Positions 1 through 8,200 of a stretch of DNA of 64,000 nt are shown here, one piece after another. Position 1 is the first letter of the stretch, and each line of letters opens with the position of its first letter. The notes beneath the pieces are model-generated. The model was not told the origin of the DNA. It searched no databases and saw nothing but the letters and a program-made list of their open reading frames with translations. Position numbers and translations under genes: made by a program. Source of the DNA: Paracoccaceae bacterium (lineage in GTDB: Bacteria > Pseudomonadota > Alphaproteobacteria > Rhodobacterales > Rhodobacteraceae); NCBI GenBank assembly GCA_027013095.1, contig JALUYI010000035.1, forward strand, positions 62,001 through 126,000. Direction: 5' to 3'.

Positions 1-2
1 TC

Positions 3-167
3 AGCCGCGACGGGATGACGGTTTCGGGTGACTCGATCATGGGGCTATTGATGCTGGCGGCCTCCAAGGGTACAGAGATCGTGGTCAAAGCCAGAGGGGC
101 CGAGGCTGAAGGCCTTGCAGATGCCCTTGAATTGTTGGTCAAGAACCGCTTCGGTGAAGAGGCCTGA
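3..167 (+). CDS. ptsH: HPr phosphocarrier protein, C-terminal part (5' end outside window)
   Basis: The window opens inside a reading frame that ends at TGA 165-167. The visible 54 residues match the C-terminal two thirds of HPr. They include SGDSIMGLLML, the region around the regulatory serine (Ser46 in classical HPr), and the closing helix with ADALELLV. HPr passes phosphate from PEP via EI to EIIA proteins; in alphaproteobacteria it usually belongs to a regulatory phosphotransferase system rather than sugar uptake. The active-site histidine lies upstream of the window and cannot be checked. The next gene follows 43 bp later on the same strand. Confidence 0.8.
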   Translation, partial: SRDGMTVSGDSIMGLLMLAASKGTEIVVKARGAEAEGLADALELLVKNRFGEEA

Positions 168-210
168 AACCATCGCGCCGAGAGTCGCGCTTCGAAAAGG
201 ATTGTTCCCG

Positions 211-1065
211 GTGCCAGACGATGTCTCCCCCTTGGATGATCGGCCCTATGACGGCCGAAACCTGTCTTATGCGGGGACATTCACAAATCCGTTCAAGGCC
301 AACACGATCCGCCTGATCGAGATGCTGACCGGCAAGCTGACGCTGCTGCGCCTCGTGCGAAAATTCGAGGCGGCCGGTCCGGTGGATAACCAGCATTTCT
401 GGAAACGCGCCATTGATTTGCTGGGGATCGATCTGCAAACCCCTGAGTCAGAGATTGCAAACATCCCCGAAAAAGGCCCTGTGGTGATCGTTGCGAACCA
501 TCCTTGCGGGCTGGTTGACGGGATGATCCTTGCGGAACTGGTCGGGCGCGTGCGTCAGGATTTCAAGATACTGACCCGCTCCTTGCTGACAAATGTGCCG
601 ATTATCCAGTATCACATGCTACCGGTCGCCTTTCCGCACGAACCGAACTCGGTGCGCATGAATCTGGCTATGCGCAAGGTTGCAATGCAGCATCTAGCCG
701 ATGGCGGTGCGATCATTCTGTTTCCGGCGGGTCAGGTGGCCACCTCGCCCGGATGGTTCGATGCGGCGGTCGAGGCGGACTGGCTGCCCTTTACCGCCAA
801 GATGATCCTGAAAAGCAAGGCTCGCGTCGTGCCGATTTTTTTCCCCGGCCAGAACAGCCGCTGGTTTCATCTGGCCAACAAACTGTCGGTGACAATCCGG
901 CAGGGGCTGTTGCTGCATGAGATTGCCTACACGATGAACAAGCCGCAAAAGCCGATTATCGGAGCGCCGATCGAGCGTGACGAGATCGACCTCTGGGCCA
1001 AGGATCCACGCGGGTTCATGGCCGACCTTCGCAGGCGGACCCTTAGTCTAGGGAAAAAGGGCTGA
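211..1065 (+). CDS. Lysophospholipid acyltransferase family protein (PlsC-like)
   Basis: This 284-residue protein has the acyltransferase block NHPCGLVDG (His97, Asp103) and a later LFPAGQVAT block equivalent to the FPEG motif of glycerolipid acyltransferases. The H-x5-D spacing differs from the textbook H-x4-D but fits the haemolysin/ornithine-lipid branch of the family. The likely role is transfer of an acyl chain to a lysolipid at the inner membrane; the substrate is unknown. The frame is open further upstream inside HPr. I chose GTG 211 because it follows the HPr stop and has AAAAGG about 10 bases before it; TTG 202 is out of frame. Confidence is high for family and low for substrate. Confidence 0.8.
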   Translation: MPDDVSPLDDRPYDGRNLSYAGTFTNPFKANTIRLIEMLTGKLTLLRLVRKFEAAGPVDNQHFWKRAIDLLGIDLQTPESEIANIPEKGPVVIVANHPCGLVDGMILAELVGRVRQDFKILTRSLLTNVPIIQYHMLPVAFPHEPNSVRMNLAMRKVAMQHLADGGAIILFPAGQVATSPGWFDAAVEADWLPFTAKMILKSKARVVPIFFPGQNSRWFHLANKLSVTIRQGLLLHEIAYTMNKPQKPIIGAPIERDEIDLWAKDPRGFMADLRRRTLSLGKKG

Positions 1066-1079
1066 TCAAGACGCCCCCC

Positions 1080-1955
1080 TCAGCGGGTCGGGACCGGCTC
1101 ATCCCCACGGTAATCGTAAAAGCCGCGCCCGACTTTGCGCCCGTACCAACCTGCCTCGACGTATTTGGTCAACAGCGGGCAGGGCCGGTATTTGGTGTCG
1201 GCAAGGCCTTCGTGCAGCACGTTCATGATTGCAAGGCACGTGTCCAACCCGATGAAATCTGCCAGTTCGAGCGGCCCCATCGGGTGATGTGCGCCCAGCT
1301 TCATCGAAGTGTCGATTCCCTTGACTGTGCCGACGCCCTCGTAAAGGGTGTAGATTGCCTCGTTGATCATCGGCATCAGGATTCGGTTCACGATAAAGGC
1401 TGGAAAATCCTCGGCTGACGTGGACACCTTTCCCAGCCGTTTGACGACTTCTTTCAAGGCGTCAAAGGTGGGCTCATCGGTTGCGATGCCGCGGATCAGT
1501 TCGACCAGTTCCATCACCGGCACCGGGTTCATGAAATGAACGCCCATGAACCGTTCCGGCCGGTCGGTGCGGCTGGCCAGCCGGGTGATCGAGATCGAGG
1601 ACGTGTTTGACGCCAGAATGGTCTCGGGTTTCAGATGTGGCAGCAACGCGTCGAAAATGGATTGCTTGACGGTTTCCTTTTCAGTTGCCGCCTCGATGAT
1701 CAGGTCGCTCTGCCCCAGATCGGACAGGGTTTCGGTGGTGGTGATGCGTTCCAGGGCCGCATTCATCTGTTCTTCGGTGATCTTGTTGCGGCTGACCTGC
1801 CGGGTCATGTTGCCGGTGATGGTTTTGATCCCGGCGCTCAGTGCCTCGGTGGAAATGTCGTTCAGCAGGACGTCAAATCCGGCCAGCGCAAAGACATGAG
1901 CGATCCCGTTTCCCATTTGACCCGCGCCCACAATTCCGACGGTCCTGATTTGCAT
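1080..1955 (-). CDS. 3-hydroxybutyryl-CoA dehydrogenase
   Basis: This 291-residue protein interconverts 3-hydroxybutyryl-CoA and acetoacetyl-CoA with NAD(P) in short-chain fatty acid or polyhydroxybutyrate metabolism. The N terminus carries a Rossmann motif (VGIVGAGQMGNGIA, residues 6-19). The catalytic segment GVHFMNPVPVMELVE follows in the middle, and the C-terminal domain contains HHPMGPLELADFIGLD. Length is typical for the single-domain Hbd/PaaH family. ATG 1955 is preceded by AAGGAGCACGAC, a strong ribosome site, so the longer open frame upstream is not used. It lies near the ETF genes on the same strand, consistent with fatty-acyl-CoA oxidation, although a divergent gene separates them. 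Confidence 0.92.
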   Translation of the reverse strand: MQIRTVGIVGAGQMGNGIAHVFALAGFDVLLNDISTEALSAGIKTITGNMTRQVSRNKITEEQMNAALERITTTETLSDLGQSDLIIEAATEKETVKQSIFDALLPHLKPETILASNTSSISITRLASRTDRPERFMGVHFMNPVPVMELVELIRGIATDEPTFDALKEVVKRLGKVSTSAEDFPAFIVNRILMPMINEAIYTLYEGVGTVKGIDTSMKLGAHHPMGPLELADFIGLDTCLAIMNVLHEGLADTKYRPCPLLTKYVEAGWYGRKVGRGFYDYRGDEPVPTR

Positions 1956-2128
1956 GTCGTGCTCCTTGCCTGCGCCTTTGGTCGAATTTGCCGCACCATA
2001 TTCCTGTCCGCGGGGCACTGGCAAGCCCATACTGGAGGGCCGGTTTGGTTCAAGTTTTAGGCTTAGCTTTTTGGTAAGAAACTTGCGCGACCCTGCCCGT
2101 GGGTGAAGTGAAAACATGGGTGAGTGAA

Positions 2129-2965
2129 ATGAAGAACGACTGTCTTCAGCACGGATCGCTGGACTATAAACTGTATCGTTATGGCAGGTCGAAAACCCTG
2201 TTTCGCGGACCGCGACCGGATTTTTCCAGCGCATATAACGTTTTTCTCGGGTCCAGCGAAACCTACGGGAAATTTGTGCCCCGCCCCTATCCGGATCTCT
2301 TGCAGGAGGAACTGGGGGTGGTCTCGGCCAATTTCTCGGCGCTGAATGCTGGGGTGGAAAGCTATCTTCGCGATCCTTCGGTCCTGCTGGCTTGCGCGGA
2401 TGCGGCGGTGACGGTGTTGGCCGTGGCCGGGGCTCATAACGTGTCGAACCGCTATTACATGGTTCACCCCCGCCACAATGACCGTTTTGTGCGGGCATCG
2501 GACTCGTTACATATTCTTTACCGGCAGGTCGAGTTCACTGACATTCACTATACGCGGCATCTGTTGAATACGCTGCGTCGGGTCGATGAGACCAGCTTTG
2601 CCCTTGTTGTCGAAGAGTTGCGCGCCGCTTGGACCGCCCGGATGAAATCGCTGATCGAGATGATCGAGGGCAAGACGGTGTTGCTGTGGATCTCGGATCA
2701 CGCGCCCGGCGATGTCTTGTCCGAGGGGCCGGTCAGCGCGCCGGGTCAGGAGCCGCTGTTTGTTAATCAGGAGATGGTGGACAGCCTCAGCCCGCTGGTC
2801 ACCAAGGTCGTTGAATGCATTGTTCCGCAGGACCCTGATATGTCGGGAACCGAGGGCATGGTTTTTCTCCCCTGCGAGCGCCGCGCCGCGGTCGCGCTGC
2901 CGGGGCCCGTGGTGCATGCGCAGGTTGCCCGGGTTCTGGCCCCGGTCTTGCAATCGTTGCTGTAG
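2129..2965 (+). CDS. DUF6473 family protein
   Basis: This protein of about 278 residues resembles the DUF6473 family known from Rhodobacteraceae; I recall no proven function. The N terminus has a conserved-looking block LDYKLYRYGRSKTLFRGP. The middle holds VFLGSSETYGKFVPRPYPDLL, whose GSSETYG recalls nucleotide- or SGNH-type loops, and a later block is LWISDHAPG. No signal peptide or membrane segment is visible, so it should be cytoplasmic. The start could be GTG 2099 or ATG 2129; neither has a clear ribosome site and I chose the ATG. It is divergent from the hydroxybutyryl-CoA dehydrogenase and convergent with etfA. Confidence 0.65.
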   Translation: MKNDCLQHGSLDYKLYRYGRSKTLFRGPRPDFSSAYNVFLGSSETYGKFVPRPYPDLLQEELGVVSANFSALNAGVESYLRDPSVLLACADAAVTVLAVAGAHNVSNRYYMVHPRHNDRFVRASDSLHILYRQVEFTDIHYTRHLLNTLRRVDETSFALVVEELRAAWTARMKSLIEMIEGKTVLLWISDHAPGDVLSEGPVSAPGQEPLFVNQEMVDSLSPLVTKVVECIVPQDPDMSGTEGMVFLPCERRAAVALPGPVVHAQVARVLAPVLQSLL

Positions 2966-3019
2966 GTTCGGATCCTGAGAGTCAGACCCCACGCACGGCC
3001 CAAAGCCGGACAAAATCGT

Positions 3020-3046
3020 GGCGGACCGGTTCAGGGACGGTCCGCC
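3020..3046 (-). terminator. Possible terminator of the etfBA transcript
   Basis: An 8-bp perfect stem (GGCGGACC 3020-3027 with GGTCCGCC 3039-3046) encloses an 11-base loop between DUF6473 and etfA. Read on the minus strand it is followed by ACGATTTTG, a weak T-tract, so it would mainly serve etfBA. Confidence 0.4.
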
Positions 3047-3082
3047 GGCAATCCGTCAAACTGGTGGCCTGCGGTTTGCGGC

Positions 3083-4012
3083 TCAGAGCAGTTTGGTCAT
3101 TTCAGGAACCGCGTCGAACAGGTCTGCCACCAGACCGTAATCGGCGACCTGAAAAATCGGCGCTTCTTCGTCCTTGTTGATGGCAACGATCACCTTGCTG
3201 TCTTTCATGCCGGCCAGATGCTGGATCGCGCCAGAGATCCCGCAGGCGATATAAAGGTCAGGAGCGACGACCTTGCCTGTTTGACCCACCTGCCAGTCGT
3301 TTGGTGCAAAGCCTGAGTCGACAGCCGCGCGGCTGGCCCCGACGGCGGCGCCCAGCTTGTCCGCCAGCGCCTCGATGATTGCAAAGCTTTCCTCCGAGCC
3401 GACGCCCCGCCCGCCGGACACGACGATTTTGGCCGAGGTCAGTTCGGGTCGGTCGCTTGCCTGCACCTTATCCTCGACCCATTCGCTAAGACCGGGGTTT
3501 GCTGCCGCCGAGATCGACTGAACCGGGGCATTGCCGGTTTCAGTCGCTGCATCAAAGGTCGAGGTGCGGATCGAAACGACCTTTATTGCATCTCTGGATT
3601 TCACCGTCTGGATCGCATTGCCCGCATAGACCGGACGTTCAAACGTATCGCCATCGACGATCCCGGTCACATCGGAAATCACCATGACATCCAGCAGGGC
3701 CGCGACGCGGGGCAGAATGTTCTTGGCCGCCGAGGTGGCCGGGGCGACGATGTGGGTGAAATCTCCGGCCAGCGAAACGATCAGATCTGCGACAGGTTCG
3801 GCCAGATTGTTGCCGTATTCGGGATCGTCGGCGCAGAGGACCTTGGCCGCGCCGTCCAGCTTTGCCGCGGCATTGGCGGCGTCGCTGCAGCCGTTTGATG
3901 CGCAAAGGATGGTTACCTCGCCCAGCGCCTTGGCCGCGGTCAGCGCCTTGGCTGTCTGGTCAATCGAAATCTCGCCGCCGAGAACCTCGGCCAAAAGTAA
4001 AACCGCCATCAC
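3083..4012 (-). CDS. etfA: Electron transfer flavoprotein subunit alpha
   Basis: This 309-residue FAD-binding subunit carries electrons from acyl-CoA dehydrogenases to ETF-quinone oxidoreductase. The C-terminal half holds the family FAD-binding signature, from [11 protein letters not shown] through [23 protein letters not shown] to [12 protein letters not shown]. The N-terminal half is the usual variable alpha/beta domain. Length is typical. It overlaps the upstream etfB gene by 4 bp (ATGA), so the two are translationally coupled and made as a heterodimer. Confidence 0.96.
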   Translation of the reverse strand: MMAVLLLAEVLGGEISIDQTAKALTAAKALGEVTILCASNGCSDAANAAAKLDGAAKVLCADDPEYGNNLAEPVADLIVSLAGDFTHIVAPATSAAKNILPRVAALLDVMVISDVTGIVDGDTFERPVYAGNAIQTVKSRDAIKVVSIRTSTFDAATETGNAPVQSISAAANPGLSEWVEDKVQASDRPELTSAKIVVSGGRGVGSEESFAIIEALADKLGAAVGASRAAVDSGFAPNDWQVGQTGKVVAPDLYIACGISGAIQHLAGMKDSKVIVAINKDEEAPIFQVADYGLVADLFDAVPEMTKLL

Positions 4013-4770
4013 AGAACCCCCGCTTCGTCTTTGAGTTTCGAAATCAGTTCGGCCACATCCTTGACCATGACTCCCGCCTTGCGCGCCGCCGGCTCGGAGG
4101 TTTTCAGGATTTCCAGACGCGGGCTGATGTCCACGCCATAATCCGCCGGGGTCTTGATATCCAACGGCTTTCTCTTTGCCTTCATGATGTTAGGCAAGCT
4201 GGCATAGCGCGGCTCATTCAGGCGCAAATCAACGGTCACGATGGTCGGTGTCTTGACCCGGATCGTTTGCAGGCCGCCATCGACCTCGCGGGTGACAAGG
4301 GCGTGGTCGCCCTCGATGTCCAGTTTCGAGGCAAAGGTTCCCTGTGACCAGCCCAGCAGGGCGGCCAGCATTTGCCCGGTGGCGTTCATGTCGTTGTCGA
4401 TCGCCTGCTTGCCCAAAAGGACCAGCCCGGGCTGCTCGGCTTCGACAACGCCTTTCAGCAGCTTGGCGACAGCAAGAGGTTCAATATCGGTGTGAACATC
4501 ATCTGTGGCCTCGATCAGGATCGCCCTGTCCGCACCCATCGCCAGCGCCGTCCGCAACGTTTCCTGCGCCTGTTTGACACCGATCGAAACGGCAACGATT
4601 TCCGATGCCTTGCCTGCCTCGCGCAGGCGCAGGGCCTCCTCGACGGCGATTTCATCAAACGGGTTCATCGACATCTTGACGTTGGCGAGATCAACACCGC
4701 TTCCGTCCGCTTTGACGCGCACTTTCACGTTGTAGTCGATCACGCGCTTGACGGGCACCAGCACCTTCAT
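4009..4770 (-). CDS. etfB: Electron transfer flavoprotein subunit beta
   Basis: This 253-residue AMP-binding subunit docks acyl-CoA dehydrogenases. Visible family features are the start [19 protein letters not shown], the block [19 protein letters not shown] and the docking-loop segment [15 protein letters not shown] with Leu and Lys as expected. The C-terminal arm ([10 protein letters not shown]) is present. It is the first gene of the etfBA pair; the nearby hydroxyacyl-CoA dehydrogenase and the acyl-CoA dehydrogenase at 20389 fit a beta-oxidation setting. The 270-bp divergent region towards the S49 protease gene presumably carries its promoter. Confidence 0.96.
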   Translation of the reverse strand: MKVLVPVKRVIDYNVKVRVKADGSGVDLANVKMSMNPFDEIAVEEALRLREAGKASEIVAVSIGVKQAQETLRTALAMGADRAILIEATDDVHTDIEPLAVAKLLKGVVEAEQPGLVLLGKQAIDNDMNATGQMLAALLGWSQGTFASKLDIEGDHALVTREVDGGLQTIRVKTPTIVTVDLRLNEPRYASLPNIMKAKRKPLDIKTPADYGVDISPRLEILKTSEPAARKAGVMVKDVAELISKLKDEAGVL

Positions 4771-4844
4771 TTTGCGTTTCTCCTGATTGGGCGTCCCAGA
4801 ATTGGAACAAACAAACGAATCTTGCTGCCTGATTTACTGAAAAG

Positions 4845-4898
4845 AACGCAAAACGTGTAGCGTTATTTCGACCTCGACCCCACAAATAACGTCGCGTT
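4845..4898. promoter_or_regulatory. Interrupted dyad upstream of etfB
   Basis: CGTTATTT (4861-4868) and AAATAACG (4884-4891) form a perfect inverted repeat with a 15-base centre. Outside it lies a second inverted pair, AACGC 4845-4849 and GCGTT 4894-4898. It is placed 75-130 bp before the etfB start and could be an operator or a hairpin. No regulator is identified. Confidence 0.3.
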
Positions 4899-5042
4899 TT
4901 TGGCAATCTAGGCCACATGCCGGTGCCGTTGGCGGGCATTTTCAGGGCGCGCTGCGCTGAAATGGTGACGTTGCAGACCTTGTTGCGGTGAAGATCGGCT
5001 TTCGACTTGTTCTTGCGGGATTCAGTACCTAAATCCAACAAC

Positions 5043-5846
5043 ATGACACTCTGGCCGAAATCCTTGAAAAAATCGCCGCGCGTTGCGGTTCTGCGCCTGC
5101 AGGGTGTCATTGCCAGCGCCGCCCGGTTCGGGGCAGGTGGGTTGAACGACGCCACACTGGCGCCGCTGATCGAGCGGGCCTTTCGCAAGGGTCGGCCAAA
5201 GGCGGTGGCGCTGGTTCTGAACTCGCCCGGGGGATCGCCCGTGCAGTCGTCCCTGATTGCCGCGCGGATCCGGCGACTGGCCGAGGAAAAGAACATCCCG
5301 GTTTATGCGTTCGTCGAGGATGTCGCCGCCTCGGGGGGCTATTGGCTGGCCTCGGCTGCGGATCGGATCTATGTGGACCAAAGCTCGATCGTCGGCTCGA
5401 TCGGTGTGATCTCGGCCTCGTTCGGGTTTTCCGAATTGATGCAGCGCCACGGGATCGAGCGACGCGTTCACACCGCCGGCAAGGACAAGTCGATGCTGGA
5501 CCCGTTTCGCCCCGAGCGCGCTGGCGACGTGAAACGGCTGAAGGCATTGCAGAGCCAGATTCACGCCGCGTTCATTTCTCAAATCAAGACCCGCCGGGGC
5601 GATCGACTGAATGGTGACGATCTGTTCACTGGTGAAATCTGGATCGGGGCGGGCGCCGTGGATGTGGGCCTTGCCGACGACATCGGGCATCTGGTGCCGA
5701 CGATGAAAGAAATCTTTGGCGACAAGACCCGTTTTGTGGTTCATGGTCCCAAAAAACCACTGCTCAGACGCTTTGGAGTCCAGGTTGCCTCGGATGTGCT
5801 GGGGGGAATCGAGGATCGGGCCCTCTGGGCGCAATATGGAATGTGA
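5043..5846 (+). CDS. S49 family serine peptidase (SppA/SohB-like)
   Basis: This 267-residue protein of the signal-peptide-peptidase family is expected to cleave membrane-released peptides by a Ser/Lys dyad. The nucleophile candidate is Ser97 in VAASGGYW; the general base candidate is Lys149 in GKDKSM, 52 residues later, the spacing known from the short Bacillus SppA. The supporting motif SSIVGSIGVI follows the serine. Length fits the short, single-domain type. No N-terminal transmembrane helix is obvious, unlike many SppA proteins. I chose ATG 5043 because homologues begin near it, though no ribosome site is seen; TTG 5007 in frame is possible. A small membrane protein gene follows directly. 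Confidence 0.85.
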   Translation: MTLWPKSLKKSPRVAVLRLQGVIASAARFGAGGLNDATLAPLIERAFRKGRPKAVALVLNSPGGSPVQSSLIAARIRRLAEEKNIPVYAFVEDVAASGGYWLASAADRIYVDQSSIVGSIGVISASFGFSELMQRHGIERRVHTAGKDKSMLDPFRPERAGDVKRLKALQSQIHAAFISQIKTRRGDRLNGDDLFTGEIWIGAGAVDVGLADDIGHLVPTMKEIFGDKTRFVVHGPKKPLLRRFGVQVASDVLGGIEDRALWAQYGM

Positions 5847-5848
5847 TC

Positions 5849-6034
5849 ATGGTTGTCCGCGTCGTCCTGCTGTTTTTGATCGGAATACTCGTGCTAGCGA
5901 TGTTCGGGCGGCTGAAAACACCAAAGATCAACTCAAGGCTGAAAAAGCCCAAAATTCTGAATTCCCGGAAATGCCCGAAATGCGGCAGCTACATTCTGGG
6001 TGAGGGGCCATGTGCCTGTGAAAAGCATCACTAG
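5849..6034 (+). CDS. Small membrane protein with a C-terminal zinc-ribbon-like Cys cluster
   Basis: This 61-residue protein has one N-terminal transmembrane helix (about residues 3-20), a Lys/Arg-rich linker, then Cys42-x2-Cys45 and Cys55-x-Cys57, probably a small zinc-binding knuckle facing the cytoplasm, ending EKHH. It begins 2 bp after the S49 peptidase gene, or overlaps it if GTG 5843 is used, so the two are almost certainly cotranscribed. No function is recognised. The positively charged zinc-knuckle tail might bind nucleic acid or a protease partner; that is inference. Confidence 0.6.
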   Translation: MVVRVVLLFLIGILVLAMFGRLKTPKINSRLKKPKILNSRKCPKCGSYILGEGPCACEKHH

Positions 6035-6069
6035 GTTTTAACAAAACCGGATCGGGACTGGAAAAAAGC

Positions 6070-7023
6070 ATGGACATTCTTTTTGCCGTAACCGGTCTAG
6101 TTCTGCTGTTGCTTTCCGGCGATGTTCTGGTGCGCGGTGCCGTCAATCTGGGGCTACGGCTGGGGATTCCGGCGCTGATTGTCAGCCTGACGATCGTCGC
6201 CTTTGGCACCTCGGCGCCGGAACTGCTGGTAGCCATCAAATCGGCCATGAACGGTTTGCCCGGCCTTGCCATTGGCAATGTGGTTGGATCGAACATTGCC
6301 AATATCCTGCTGGTTCTGGGGCTACCGGCGCTGTTTGCCGGGATCAACTCGGCCAAATGCGACAGCCGGAAAACCTACAGTTTCATGATGGGTACAACCG
6401 TCATTTTCATCGCGCTCAGTTACCTCGGGCCGCTTGGGTTCTGGCATGGCGTGATTTTGATCTCGTTGATGGGCGCAATGCTGCTGGAATCCTTTTTTGC
6501 CACGCAAAAGCATCGTGAGGCCGAGCGTTGCGAGGTTTGCGAAATCCCCGGCGAGATTGAGGGCGCCGACCCCGAGATGCCGTGGCTGAAGATCGGCCTC
6601 TATATCCTGCTGGGCGTGATCGGCCTGCCGCTGGGGGCGGAATTGCTGATCAAGGGGGCGCTGGCAATTGCCCGCGAGATTGGTGTCAGCGAGGCCGCCA
6701 TCGGTCTGACGCTGGTGGCGTTGGGCACCTCGATGCCGGAATTGGCAACGACCGTCATGGCTGCTATTCGTAAGCATGGCGATGTGGCGATGGGAAATGC
6801 CATCGGCTCGAACATGTTCAACATTCTCGGAATCATGGGGATCACCAGTTTTTTCGGACCGCTTGATATTCCGCCGGGCATCCTGCATTTTGACCTCTGG
6901 GTCATGCTGGCTGCGGCCCTTGCTATCGCCCCGTTCGTGTTTTTGCGCCGCAACATCACGCGGAAATGGGGGGCAGTCCTGACGGCATTTTATGTGGCCT
7001 ATGTGGTCATGTTGCTGACCTGA
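6070..7023 (+). CDS. Calcium/sodium antiporter, CaCA family (YrbG-like)
   Basis: This 317-residue inner-membrane exchanger has about ten hydrophobic helices and both inverted alpha-repeats of the cation/Ca2+ exchanger family. Repeat 1 is AFGTSAPELLVAI with GNVVGSNIANILLVLG; repeat 2 is ALGTSMPELATT with GNAIGSNMFNILGIMG. The glutamates in each PEL motif and the GSN motifs are the cation-binding residues. A hydrophilic loop with several acidic residues and two cysteines (around residues 152-165) divides the halves. It probably exports Ca2+ in exchange for Na+. It is a single gene 35 bp after the small membrane protein. Confidence 0.9.
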   Translation: MDILFAVTGLVLLLLSGDVLVRGAVNLGLRLGIPALIVSLTIVAFGTSAPELLVAIKSAMNGLPGLAIGNVVGSNIANILLVLGLPALFAGINSAKCDSRKTYSFMMGTTVIFIALSYLGPLGFWHGVILISLMGAMLLESFFATQKHREAERCEVCEIPGEIEGADPEMPWLKIGLYILLGVIGLPLGAELLIKGALAIAREIGVSEAAIGLTLVALGTSMPELATTVMAAIRKHGDVAMGNAIGSNMFNILGIMGITSFFGPLDIPPGILHFDLWVMLAAALAIAPFVFLRRNITRKWGAVLTAFYVAYVVMLLT

Positions 7024-7051
7024 GGAACATGGGGGGAGGGCGGTCTTGACA

Positions 7052-7834
7052 ATGGGCAAAGCAGCGCTGGTGACGGGCGGGGCCAGACGCCTCGGGCGGG
7101 CGATGGTCTTGGCGCTGGCCCGGCAGGGGTATGATGTCGCCATCCATTACGCCGATTCCGGGGTCGCCGCCGAAGAGACCGCCGAGGATGCCCGCGCCCT
7201 TGGGGCCAAGGCAGTGACTGTGCAGGCGGACCTCTTGTGTGCTGCGGATCAGGACGCGCTGATCGGGCGCGCGTCAAAGGCGCTGGGGGCGCCGCTTGGC
7301 GTTCTGATTAACAACGCCTCGATCTTTGAATATGATACGCTCGACACAGCCACCCGCGACAGTTGGGATCGCCATCTTGAAAGCAATCTGCGCGCGCCTT
7401 TCGTTTTGATCCAGCATTTCGCGCGACAGGTGCCAAAGGGGGCGCGGGACGCGCAGGCCGAGCCGTTGGCCTCGGGCTGTGTAATCAACCTGATCGACCA
7501 GCGCGTGCGCAAACTGACGCCCGAGTTCATGACCTACACGATTGCCAAGGCGGCGTTGTGGACGCTGACGCAAACCGCGGCCCGTGCCCTGGCCCCCGAT
7601 ATCCGCGTCAACGCCATCGGGCCGGGGCCGACATTGCAGGGGGCGCGACAGTCGGATGCGCATTTTTCCCGACAGCGCCGGGCGACGGTCCTGAAACGGG
7701 GCAGCAATCCCGAGGATATTGTCGGGGCCATGACCTATATTCTGGATGCGCCCGCCCTGACGGGCCAGCTTTTGTGCATTGATGCGGGTCAGCATCTGGC
7801 GTGGGAAACCCCGGATGTTCTGGGCGTCGAGTAG
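7052..7834 (+). CDS. SDR family oxidoreductase, pteridine-reductase-like (FolM/PTR1 type)
   Basis: This 260-residue short-chain dehydrogenase has cofactor motif TGGARRLG (residues 8-15). It fits TGx3RxG, the form found in pteridine reductases and FolM, rather than the usual TGx3GxG. The catalytic YxxxK is present as YTIAK and the NNA motif as INNASI. FolM-type enzymes reduce dihydromonapterin or dihydrofolate; that activity is inferred only from the motif. A GGAGG at 7035-7039 sits 12 bases before ATG 7052 and 6 bases before an in-frame TTG 7046, so the true start may be the TTG. It is followed by the large AT-rich gap. Confidence 0.8.
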   Translation: MGKAALVTGGARRLGRAMVLALARQGYDVAIHYADSGVAAEETAEDARALGAKAVTVQADLLCAADQDALIGRASKALGAPLGVLINNASIFEYDTLDTATRDSWDRHLESNLRAPFVLIQHFARQVPKGARDAQAEPLASGCVINLIDQRVRKLTPEFMTYTIAKAALWTLTQTAARALAPDIRVNAIGPGPTLQGARQSDAHFSRQRRATVLKRGSNPEDIVGAMTYILDAPALTGQLLCIDAGQHLAWETPDVLGVE

Positions 7835-8200
7835 ATTTTGACCTTGCGCGGATCGGGTCTTGTCCACGGGCCATCGACAGGTAACGAAGAAGTTATATTT
7901 CATTAATGTTTTCAGTATTTTGGCACGGTCTGCATTTTTTATTGTTTTAAAACAGTATGTTAATAATGTGCCTAAAATTTAAGCAAAACGAGGAACCGCC
8001 ATGTTTCAAACGGATTTTTGCCGATGACCGATTGTTATCCTCAGCTTTATCCACAGGTTTGGTGGACAGGTTTTGTCTTGATTCTGGAAACAAACTGGAG
8101 AACAGGTGGAAAGAATCACCCATGGCACGTTGCGAACAAGCGCGATGTGGTTTTCGCGCTGCAAACATGCGGAATTCCTACGCCTTAGTATCGAGTTGAA
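7835..8200. promoter_or_regulatory. AT-rich gap with DnaA-box-like sites upstream of uvrC
   Basis: This 366-bp stretch lacks a convincing gene; the short frames crossing it, on both strands, have no family resemblance. Bases from about 7890 to 7990 are strikingly AT-rich for this genome. An exact DnaA box TTATCCACA lies at 8047-8055, a one-mismatch copy TTATCCTCA at 8035-8043, both in the same orientation, and a two-mismatch copy TTGTCCACG at 7860-7868. It may be a DnaA-responsive regulatory region, or a replication-origin candidate, as well as the uvrC promoter. None of this is proven. Confidence 0.4.

Noticed and set aside
4691-5296. Minus-strand frame across the etfB/S49 divergent region
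   Set aside because: It overlaps the starts of two good genes and looks like non-coding translation.
7941-7963. CtrA-type site (TTAA-N7-TTAA) in the AT-rich gap
   Set aside because: The two TTAA copies are separated by nine bases, not seven, so the match fails.
7957-8199. 80-codon open frame on the plus strand in the AT-rich gap
   Set aside because: No ribosome site or family resemblance; opposing frames cross the same bases, and the region reads better as regulatory DNA.
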